From Enterobacter asburiae (GTDB lineage: Bacteria; Pseudomonadota; Gammaproteobacteria; Enterobacterales; Enterobacteriaceae), in contig NZ_AP019632.1 of NCBI RefSeq assembly GCF_007035645.1, forward strand, positions 3,968,001-4,032,000: a stretch of 64,000 nucleotides of DNA. The letters are read 5' to 3'. The position numbers and the translations under genes were made by a program. Shown here in pieces: positions 47,665-54,928 of this stretch. How positions within the stretch are numbered: position 1 is the stretch's first letter; every line of letters begins with the position of its first letter. The notes under the pieces are model-generated. The model was not told the DNA's origin, ran no database searches, and worked only from the letters and a program-made list of their open reading frames with translations.

Positions 47665-48030
47665 CTAATCCACTGGCGCAACTGACTTTTCCATATCGCA
47701 GCCTTCAGCATTTTTTTTCAAGTACAGATGGACATTAAGGGTAAGCAGAAGAAAAAGCAGGGCGGTATCAGCAGATAAAACCCAGGCAATCTCACCGGAC
47801 TGCAACGCTGTACCTATAGTGGTCATCCCGAAGAAGTCACCACTGAACGCGGAACACGGAACACGGAATGCAGCCATAGTCTGGCCATATTCACCTTCAT
47901 GACTTGCAGCCCTGACCTGACCGGCAATAAAAATTGACCACCATATAATCCACATTTCAGCACCACTACGCATCACAGCTGCAGCAGCCCTGCTCCAGTG
48001 CTGGCCTGTATACAGCTCGCCGGCGGTCAT
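47665..48030 (-). CDS. Hypothetical membrane protein, last gene of six-gene operon
   Basis: The 121-residue protein has two hydrophobic segments (EMWIIWWSIFIAG and ADTALLFLLLTLNVHLYL). No family is recognised. Its start overlaps the preceding 52-residue gene (ATGA). Confidence 0.5.
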   Translation of the reverse strand: MTAGELYTGQHWSRAAAAVMRSGAEMWIIWWSIFIAGQVRAASHEGEYGQTMAAFRVPCSAFSGDFFGMTTIGTALQSGEIAWVLSADTALLFLLLTLNVHLYLKKNAEGCDMEKSVAPVD

Positions 48031-48185
48031 GGGGGCGAGCCGCGACGGGCCTGCGCCAGTCTTTCCAGCCAGACCCCGTAAGCCCTGCCAGCATCGCGCT
48101 CATCCGGAAAGACCGCATCACATGCAGCCATGGTTTTGCGGCGCGTGCTGGTGACGATAAGATGGGCGGTACCTTGCCCTGTCAT
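48027..48185 (-). CDS. 52-residue protein in coupled operon
   Basis: The reading frame opens with MTGQGTAHLIVTSTRRK and ends RLAQARRGSPP. Both ends overlap neighbouring genes by ATGA, which is the main evidence that it is translated. No family is recognised. Confidence 0.5.
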   Translation of the reverse strand: MTGQGTAHLIVTSTRRKTMAACDAVFPDERDAGRAYGVWLERLAQARRGSPP

Positions 48186-48685
48186 TCTGTCCTTACGCTC
48201 AGAAGACTGTCTGCAGTGTCGCGTAGCCAGATATAGAGCCTGCCGCCGTCTTCGTTTGGATTGTGCAGCTCGATATCACGTTCCTTGACAGTGCCGCCAC
48301 AGTTGCGGATATGCCTCAACAGGCTTCCCAGCGTGCCGGTCCGGTTCTCAATCACAACCCGGCGCCGATATTCCGCAAACTGGTTGAGGGTGAGATCGAT
48401 GTACCAGTCATCCAGTCTCACGATCACATGGGACTGGATGGTTGAGTTATGCTCTTCGCAGAACTCAGGGTTTGTAAGCATATGCACGATCACCGGCTGT
48501 AGTGACGAGTCTCTGTCCTGCAGATACTGAGCCAGAAAGTTGCTTGCCAGGTCGCAGCAGCCATGGGGGAAACTGTTCAGCTCCTTCCAGCGACCCAAGC
48601 GATAACATTCATTTGAGCGGGTGTCGGACGCGAGCACCAGGGCATTACGGAATGCGTGAATACGGCGTCTTATGTCTGGTGTCAT
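48182..48685 (-). CDS. Hypothetical protein with papain/transglutaminase-like Cys-His-Asp pattern
   Basis: The 167-residue protein has Cys43-Cys44 in SFPHGCCDLASNFLAQYL, His86 in QSHVIVRLDDWYIDLT and Asp97 shortly after. A Cys at the start of a helix, then His and Asp on adjacent strands, is the arrangement of papain-like and transglutaminase-like enzymes. No named family is recognised. AAAAGGAA precedes the ATG. It is coupled to the 52-residue gene and 36 bp after the membrane-protein gene. Confidence 0.55.
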   Translation of the reverse strand: MTPDIRRRIHAFRNALVLASDTRSNECYRLGRWKELNSFPHGCCDLASNFLAQYLQDRDSSLQPVIVHMLTNPEFCEEHNSTIQSHVIVRLDDWYIDLTLNQFAEYRRRVVIENRTGTLGSLLRHIRNCGGTVKERDIELHNPNEDGGRLYIWLRDTADSLLSVRTE

Positions 48686-48721
48686 TCTATTTCCTTTTCG
48701 ATTGTATTTTCTGAAGAGTTG

Positions 48722-49492
48722 TTATTTCCGGACGGTGAACAGCTCACCGATCGGGGGCTTCCCCGCGAATATGGCGTCATGGCAGTCGACCATTTCCTTC
48801 TGGACAGCGGTAAAACGCTTATACAGGGATTCTATGGTTTCTTGTGTTTCAGCCTTCTTCATATCCAGAATCAGTGCCTCATAGTTGACGTCGTAGTTAC
48901 GCAGCGACGGTTTCCTTACCTGATAGTGACTGGTTACATTTTCTGTCAGGAGATTTACCAACCACCCACCCACCCCTCGCACCTTATCAAAGGCGGTAGA
49001 CATGGCCTCAATTTTGGCAGCGTAAGGTTCCGCAGGCTTGAGACCATATGTGTTCAGCCGGAACCGTATTTCCCTGATTGACTGCTGAACTGATTCTGCT
49101 GTGATCAGGTGCAGGATTAGTTCATTAACCGCTTCCGTGTAGGCTTCCAGATCGTCACCACGTTTGGTTTCGTTATGTTTCTGGAAGGCATTCATAGCCT
49201 TTTCAGCGGCCGGCGTCAGAGTATTCAACGGACCCAGATGAATGTACTGCTCGTTAACCAGGGCAATAGCCTCCCTGTAGCCTTCCTGAGTGGTCAGCTG
49301 AGGCAACCAGCTGCGCGCGGTAAGATAAGCAGCGACGGCAGCCCCGGCCATCACCAGATTTAGTACGGCGGAGAGCCACTCGGCCGGACCACTGTCTTTG
49401 ACTGTCTGGCCAAAAAGAATAATAAGGATCAGGATGGCAAAGGCCACCACTGCAAAGGCGTGAAGCACACGGTCTGTCCGGCTGAATTTCAC
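48722..49492 (-). CDS. Hypothetical protein with two N-terminal membrane helices
   Basis: The 256-residue protein has two helices near residues 9-30 and 38-60, then a cytoplasmic, mostly helical domain of about 195 residues. It starts at a GTG that overlaps the preceding stop (GTGA) with GGGGAG upstream. No family is recognised. It may anchor the operon's other products at the membrane. Confidence 0.55.
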   Translation of the reverse strand: MKFSRTDRVLHAFAVVAFAILILIILFGQTVKDSGPAEWLSAVLNLVMAGAAVAAYLTARSWLPQLTTQEGYREAIALVNEQYIHLGPLNTLTPAAEKAMNAFQKHNETKRGDDLEAYTEAVNELILHLITAESVQQSIREIRFRLNTYGLKPAEPYAAKIEAMSTAFDKVRGVGGWLVNLLTENVTSHYQVRKPSLRNYDVNYEALILDMKKAETQETIESLYKRFTAVQKEMVDCHDAIFAGKPPIGELFTVRK

Positions 49493-49911
49493 GGATGTAT
49501 CTCCCCGGAATGTTTGTGCACAGCATCAGCGTGCTCAGTGTCGTGCGGAACCGTGTTCTCATTGACCTGCACCCCGACGGCAATACCGGCGTCATGGCAG
49601 GCCTGCAGCCAGCTGGCAACCTGCAGGGGATCGCCTTCCAGGCGGGTTAACCTGCCACCAGTGTCCCACAGCTGCAGGCAAGTGGTCCCGTCGAGGCGTA
49701 TAACAAAATCCCCACGGTATGCGGTACATGCGACGCCATCCATCATGAGCTGAACATCATCACCAGTCGGCCCCGGACTGCCTGCCGGAATGGCCGGAAC
49801 TAGGGAAAGCACCTTCACTTCGCTGGCGCGCTGCAACGCCTGTACCCGTGCCCTTTCCTCAGCAAGCAGCGCCGCAGCGATCGGGCGTCGGTTTTTTACC
49901 GTTCCATTCAT
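49489..49911 (-). CDS. Hypothetical protein, second gene of operon
   Basis: The 140-residue protein has a helical start (AAALLAEERARVQALQRASE) and a beta-rich centre. No family is recognised. Overlaps of ATGA upstream and GTGA downstream link it to both neighbours. GC content is higher than that of the divergent SIR2 gene. Confidence 0.55.
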   Translation of the reverse strand: MNGTVKNRRPIAAALLAEERARVQALQRASEVKVLSLVPAIPAGSPGPTGDDVQLMMDGVACTAYRGDFVIRLDGTTCLQLWDTGGRLTRLEGDPLQVASWLQACHDAGIAVGVQVNENTVPHDTEHADAVHKHSGEIHP

Positions 49912-50294
49912 TCTTTCATTCCGGCTACATGTTCCTGAAAACGACGGAGGTCAGCCTGTACCGGTCTGAAGTCGGATGCCCCTGCTTTAGCAAGCTCAGA
50001 GCACAGAAATATGACAGCCTCCACACTGGAAATTTTCGCTGCCGTCGTCTGATCCTGGCGCTTTTTGATAGCTTCAATGACCTCTGTTGTTGTCGCGGCC
50101 AGCTGTTCATAGCTGAGTGAAAAATTCACTTCTTTCTCATCCATCCTGCACGCTCCGTCTGAAAATGTCCGGTTAAGTGAAAAATCATACTCAGTATGAT
50201 TTTGTGCGTATTGATTCATTATCATATCACTTACCGTTTTCCCGTCGCGCAGATCCGAAAAGCTGCTGAGTCGGAAAAATGGGGTCTTTTGCAT
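49908..50294 (-). CDS. Hypothetical protein, first gene of operon
   Basis: The product is 128 residues from ATG 50294 or 78 from ATG 50144 (MDEKEVNFSLSYEQLAATTT), which has GGAG eight bases upstream and looks better conserved in composition. It is a small helical acidic protein with no recognised family. It is divergent from the SIR2 gene, 215 bp away, so the two operons share a control region. Confidence 0.5.
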   Translation of the reverse strand: MQKTPFFRLSSFSDLRDGKTVSDMIMNQYAQNHTEYDFSLNRTFSDGACRMDEKEVNFSLSYEQLAATTTEVIEAIKKRQDQTTAAKISSVEAVIFLCSELAKAGASDFRPVQADLRRFQEHVAGMKE

Positions 50295-50508
50295 AGCATC
50301 TCTTTAGAAGGGTGTTCTGCAATAATACTAAAGCACAGTGATTCATAGTACTGGCACTGAAAGCTACAGTTAAGTCAATTGGTCAGGGGGATTTCTGGAA
50401 TCGTCCGTTTCAGGTTCACTATGATTAGACTTGATATTTGGGTATTGAGCAGAATGAGTTTGAGAGTTATCTTAAAGACTTTAGGTATCTCTGGCTGGAC
50501 GCTAAAAA

Positions 50509-51396
50509 ATGAATAACTATGAAGATTTAATTGAATCGATAAGTCTCGATATAAGACGTAATAAAAAAATATCTTTTATTCTGGGTTCAGCGACTACAAT
50601 GTCGCCAGACGGCAGAGGCGTTCCCGGCGTAAAAGAAATAAATGATATCCTGAAGGACTTCATGATCGAATATAATATATACGATTCTTTCATTAAGGAT
50701 AAGCAGGATATGAGTGTTGTTGAAACCTATCAACAAAGTTTTGCATACCTCCTGCGTGTAGGCGATCAGGAAATGGTCAGAGAAGTGCTGGCCATTATCA
50801 TGAAAAAAGCGCAGCCAGCAGATAATGAATGGTATATATCAAAATGTATTGATGATTTGACCAGACTTATATGTGAAACAACCATCGATGTTGGCATTAT
50901 CCTCACAACTAACTTCGATGAGGTAATCGAGTACTCCTTATACCGTGCGGGACGCGACCCTATAATTAAAGATTTAACCATCGACCAACCTATTGGCGGC
51001 ACAAAGGGATATATTGATAAGGAGATAGTCGTGCATCTGCATGGTCTATGGAACCGCGATACGATGCACTCAACAAACCAGTTATCAGCCTTACGTCCCA
51101 AAATTGAATCCTCGATCAAGAATGTGTTATCTGACAGCAAGCTGTACGTTCTAGGTTACGCAGGCTGGGATGATATTTTTTTGCAGGCGTTAACATCTAT
51201 TGTTAACGACGATGCTGCAACTTATAACATCCGCTGGGCTTTTTATGAGTCAGTGCCTGAAAAAGCACTGTCTGATAATCATGCTTTATTTAGTCTTGTT
51301 TCTGATGCCACTGCAAATGGACGCTTCCAGGGATACTGCGGTGTAGACTGTCATAAGCTTTTTGAAGATGTCCTGAACACGCAAAAAAAAAAGTAA
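50509..51396 (+). CDS. SIR2-domain protein, probable anti-phage NAD-depleting effector
   Basis: The 295-residue protein has the SIR2 fold pattern: ISFILGSATTMS (residues 22-32, nucleotide loop), TTNFDE (133-138, catalytic Asn/Asp region), HLHG with His178, and the late VLGYAGWDD. It lacks the zinc cysteines of deacetylases, as do the SIR2-like domains of defence systems that degrade NAD+ on phage sensing. The last codons run into A10 followed at once by TAA, with a P-loop NTPase gene downstream in the -1 frame. No strong ribosome site precedes its ATG. Confidence 0.82.
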   Translation: MNNYEDLIESISLDIRRNKKISFILGSATTMSPDGRGVPGVKEINDILKDFMIEYNIYDSFIKDKQDMSVVETYQQSFAYLLRVGDQEMVREVLAIIMKKAQPADNEWYISKCIDDLTRLICETTIDVGIILTTNFDEVIEYSLYRAGRDPIIKDLTIDQPIGGTKGYIDKEIVVHLHGLWNRDTMHSTNQLSALRPKIESSIKNVLSDSKLYVLGYAGWDDIFLQALTSIVNDDAATYNIRWAFYESVPEKALSDNHALFSLVSDATANGRFQGYCGVDCHKLFEDVLNTQKKK

Positions 51397-51423
51397 CTGC
51401 ACCTCAGTCAGCATATCGGCTGA
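51387..51423 (+). promoter_or_regulatory. Candidate programmed -1 frameshift site (A AAA AAG)
   Basis: The heptamer A AAA AAG occupies 51387-51393 in the correct phase for the SIR2 frame (codons AAA, AAG) and is followed by TAA. It is the slippery sequence of E. coli dnaX. The -1 frame from 51393 is open without a stop to the STAND gene's ATG and through to its end. A small hairpin TCAGC-ATATCG-GCTGA (51408-51423) follows; it is weak and farther away than in dnaX. The A10 run could also cause transcriptional slippage. Confidence 0.6.
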
Positions 51424-51452
51424 AAACCAGGTCAGTAGTACCGGCTCAGAAA

Positions 51453-53543
51453 ATGCCGCGACTGACACGGCATATTCTGTCCCGTGAGCCTGCTCATGAA
51501 ACTATAAGAATATCAGAACAGCTTTTTGCGACCCAGGCTTTACAGAATACCGGGAGTCTCGAGCTGGTTTGCGGGTGGGGTTACGGGAAGTCAGGCTTCC
51601 TTTACTCATTTCTGAATGATGAATTTTCAGACTCCTATGTACTTTACAGTGATCTGACGGGTTTAACTACTCCTGAGGAAATTGCGAAGAAGTTTGCTCT
51701 TGATACTGGCACAGATATTACCTGGATTTTCTCCAATATCGATGATGGTAAATTCATTGTTGTGCTCGACAATATTTCAAATATTACTTCTCCTGCAGTA
51801 AATTATCTTCATGAACTATCTAAACTTTGCTCAGATTACAACAGTAATATTAAAATCATTTTTATTGGCACACATCCGATCAATCTACATATAGCATTTT
51901 TGAGTCTGAGTCCGCTTTCTGTCGATGATGTTAAAGAGTACATGAAGGACGAACCCAAACTGGCCGGCGTCACCCGAGAACAACTGGACAAGACACTTGA
52001 AATTACCGCTGGGTTGCCCTCTAAGCTGGATAAACTAAAAGAATATCTTAGATTAATGAGCTTGGGTGAGGTGTTGGGTGACGGTATCATTACCCTGCCT
52101 GAAGAGGAGTTTTCTGCGGAGATACCAACTTACCTTATTAACAGGATTGAAAATCTGAAAGTAGACCATAAGAAAATATACAGTTTACTTGAGGTTTTTG
52201 CTTTGCTGGATTGCGGGGAGAGGCTTAAAAACATCAGGGAAAGTTTCTCGGAAAGCCATTATGTGTATAACGACTTTTCTAAACTGGAGCGGGATGGATT
52301 AATCTACTCTCTTCAGATCGAAAATGAAACAATCCTCAGAATTAACCCACTTGTAAGGGATTATGTTTCATCGTCATTATCTACTGACGATTATCTTGAA
52401 CTGGTCAAGAAATGTTTGTCCATCTGTATCGGTCCTGAATGGATGTCAGGTCAAATCAAAATCGGACCGGTGACGCAGTTCATGCTCATGCATACTGAGT
52501 TTTATCCGGGAAATGTACATACTCTTATTCGCAATTACTTTGAACTGACGCAGTTTGATCCCGATAGCCGCAGCACAAAAGCCATCATCCTGGCATCGAT
52601 TGGTTATTGTATGTTCCTAAATCATAATGATTATTACAAGGAACTGGTAAGCTTCAGCCGGATGGTATTCAATAAAATATCTTCTTATGAACGTATGGAT
52701 AAATACCATCTGGCCTGGTACCTTGCAAGCGGATTGCGAATGATTGATGAAGACAACGAAAGTGCAACATTCCTTGAGCCTATCTTCAACGACTTCGAGA
52801 AGTCGGATTGTTATTCGAAAAGAATGGCACTCAAGATGATGGGTACAATCATGCGCGCTTTGGCGGAAAGCGATAGACACAAAACTATTCAGTATGCAAA
52901 AAAGATAAAGTCAATTGCTGATAAAAACTCAGGGATTTACCTTTCTGCTGAGGCTGAGATCTGTGAAGACCTCCCCAGGAGCACAAAAATTAATAAGCTG
53001 ATAAAATTGGAGCGCAAGGCACGAAGACATAATGAGACGTCGACGGCTAATAATATCAGTCTGCGCTTATATTCTCTGCTCGGTAACAGCAACGATCAGT
53101 ACGTTGACACCGTTATAAATCATAACGAGACGGGACTATATACCCGCGTTCGCGCACTGGTATCCAAGTACGAATCGGTACTGGGGGCAGAAGAATACTT
53201 CAGGATAACTCCAGAGATCGTTGCTGAACTGAAACGTGCCTATAATTATCTATTTTGTCAGAGACTGGATGGTCTTTTTAATCGTTGCAGTGAGCTGCTA
53301 TGGAGAATAGCTGTTTTCAACAGCGATCTGGAATACCTCTATACGTTGTTTAAAAGCAGTTCGATTATATGGCGCGTCAATTCAATGCCTGAAAAGGAGT
53401 TAATATTTGCAAGTGAGCTGGTCAATATCACCACACCTGCCCAGTTAGATAATGGAGAAGTGCAGTACCTTCAGATACGTATTAGTGTATTACGCAGTGG
53501 CTGTAACCCGGACCAAGACGATTCTGTCGTATCTGAACAGTAA
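51453..53543 (+). CDS. STAND-like P-loop NTPase with helical repeats, partner or fusion of SIR2
   Basis: This frame gives 696 residues from ATG 51453, which has no ribosome site. It continues open upstream to the A10 run of the SIR2 gene. A P-loop reads GWGYGKSGF (Lys46-Ser47), Walker B is KFIVVLDNIS near residue 100, and KIIFIGTH follows, then a winged-helix-like region and helical repeats over the last 400 residues. This is the pattern of signal-transducing STAND ATPases that sense a phage component. By -1 frameshifting from SIR2 the product would be a 1,011-residue SIR2-STAND protein, the domain order reported for Avs5. Confidence 0.75.
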   Translation: MPRLTRHILSREPAHETIRISEQLFATQALQNTGSLELVCGWGYGKSGFLYSFLNDEFSDSYVLYSDLTGLTTPEEIAKKFALDTGTDITWIFSNIDDGKFIVVLDNISNITSPAVNYLHELSKLCSDYNSNIKIIFIGTHPINLHIAFLSLSPLSVDDVKEYMKDEPKLAGVTREQLDKTLEITAGLPSKLDKLKEYLRLMSLGEVLGDGIITLPEEEFSAEIPTYLINRIENLKVDHKKIYSLLEVFALLDCGERLKNIRESFSESHYVYNDFSKLERDGLIYSLQIENETILRINPLVRDYVSSSLSTDDYLELVKKCLSICIGPEWMSGQIKIGPVTQFMLMHTEFYPGNVHTLIRNYFELTQFDPDSRSTKAIILASIGYCMFLNHNDYYKELVSFSRMVFNKISSYERMDKYHLAWYLASGLRMIDEDNESATFLEPIFNDFEKSDCYSKRMALKMMGTIMRALAESDRHKTIQYAKKIKSIADKNSGIYLSAEAEICEDLPRSTKINKLIKLERKARRHNETSTANNISLRLYSLLGNSNDQYVDTVINHNETGLYTRVRALVSKYESVLGAEEYFRITPEIVAELKRAYNYLFCQRLDGLFNRCSELLWRIAVFNSDLEYLYTLFKSSSIIWRVNSMPEKELIFASELVNITTPAQLDNGEVQYLQIRISVLRSGCNPDQDDSVVSEQ

Positions 53544-53694
53544 TATCCTTCAGCTAATCTACAGGCTGCTGTATGTCCCCGTACAGCAGCTGGCGGGGCT
53601 GTTCAGATATTCCGTGGGGTGTTAATTAACCCAGTCTTCCAGCACCAGGCCCGGCACTTGCTCAAACTATCTTGTAATATTGGTCACCAGCACG

Positions 53695-54045
53695 GCGCCG
53701 GCCGCGCCATCGTTTTTGCTGACGGGTGGTACGAATGGGTACGCCAAGGGAACAAAAAACAGCCGTATTTCATTTACCGCAGGGGCGGTCAGCCTGTTTT
53801 CATGGCTGCCATTGACGCGCGGCCATTTGGTCTGCGGGATGATGAGGAAGGGTTTATTATTGTCACGGCAGCCGCAGATAAAAGGCTGCTCGATATTCAC
53901 GATCGACTTCCTCTCGTCCTGACACCGGATGCCGCGCGTGACTGGATGCGGGAGAGCCTCAGTGGTGAAAGCGCGGGTAAGACGGCCGGACAGGGAGCTG
54001 TGCCAGCTGAGGCATTTAAGTGGCACCCGGACGAAAGCACGGTCG
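53695..54045 (+). pseudogene. SRAP (YedK/HMCES-like) peptidase remnant
   Basis: The segment GRAIVFADGWYEWVRQG, then FIIVTAAADKRL and IHDRLPLVLTPDA, is the central and C-terminal part of the SOS-response-associated peptidase family, which shields abasic sites. The N-terminal catalytic Cys2 region is missing and similarity ends abruptly at HPDES, where transposase sequence begins. Confidence 0.7.
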
Positions 54046-54488
54046 AAAGGAAAAGTGGAACGTCCTTTCCGCACCGTCAAGGAAACACATGAAACACTGT
54101 ACTATTTTCATCAGCCGGAAACCGAGCAACAGGCCAATGAATGGCTGCTGCGATATATATCCTTCACTACAATGACCAGCCTCATCCCTCACAGCCGCGT
54201 TCACGCAGGGAAGACAGGCTGCTCAACCTGTCTGAAGAAGGGATCCGTGAAATGTGCAGCTGGGAGCGGTTCTGCCATTTTGCACGGGAGCCTGAGCGCC
54301 GCAAAGTGGGCATTGATGCCAGAGTAATGGTGGAGGGAACGGCATATGAAATGGATCCTGATCTGGAAGGAGAGCATGTACTGTTGCTGTGGAGGCTGTT
54401 TGATAACGAACTTCATGTTGAATTTGAAGGTAACCGGACGGGACCCTATTACCCGGTCTCTGGTCCGTTCCCCCTGAACTGCAATTGA
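54046..54488 (+). pseudogene. Transposase C-terminal remnant (rve/Mu-type), frameshifted
   Basis: The first frame gives ARSKGKVERPFRTVKETHET and the glutamate region of a DDE integrase core; near 54160 the frame shifts and continues DQPHPSQPRSRREDRLL to the end, including the Mu-type beta-barrel segment RRKVGIDARVMVEGTAYEMD. The N-terminal half is absent. It replaced the end of the SRAP gene. Confidence 0.65.
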
Positions 54489-54882
54489 TTAAATATAACA
54501 ACCGGGCTATTGAGACGGCGTAAGTGATTGAAGAGCTGATCCAGATGGCGAAAGATTTTCAGTCCGCAATGGAACGTGATGATGCTCTTGGCCTGAATCC
54601 TGAAGAGATCGCCTTCTACGACGCACTGGCAGAAAACGAAAGCGCCGTTCGTGAGTTGGAGGATGAGATACTTAAGAAACTGGCGATCGAAGTTACACTG
54701 AAGCCTGCAGCAATCCACAACCGTGGATTGGCAGGTAAGTGAAAGTGTATGTGCAAGGTTGCGTATCCTGGTTCGCCAGACTCCGCGTCGATACATGTAT
54801 CCGCACGATAAAACACCGGGCACGCACGGTGGAGTTAATTTTAAAACAAGCGGAAGTTATTTCAAATCACTGGACGATGTAA
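54485..54882 (+). pseudogene. 3' remnant of a second type I restriction hsdR
   Basis: The sequence reads LIKYNNRAIETA, an in-frame TAA at 54521, then VIEELIQMAKDFQSAMERDD and FYDALAENESAVRELEDEIL. After a shift near 54712 it gives TTVDWQVSESVCARLRILVR and, in another shift, VELILKQAEVISNHWTM. All are typical of the HsdR C-terminus. It is unrelated in detail to the intact hsdR at 12441, so it is the remains of another system. Confidence 0.75.
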
Positions 54883-54928
54883 CATAGTGAAAATTTCTGT
54901 CATGAGCATGTTATAAGGAAATAGTAAG

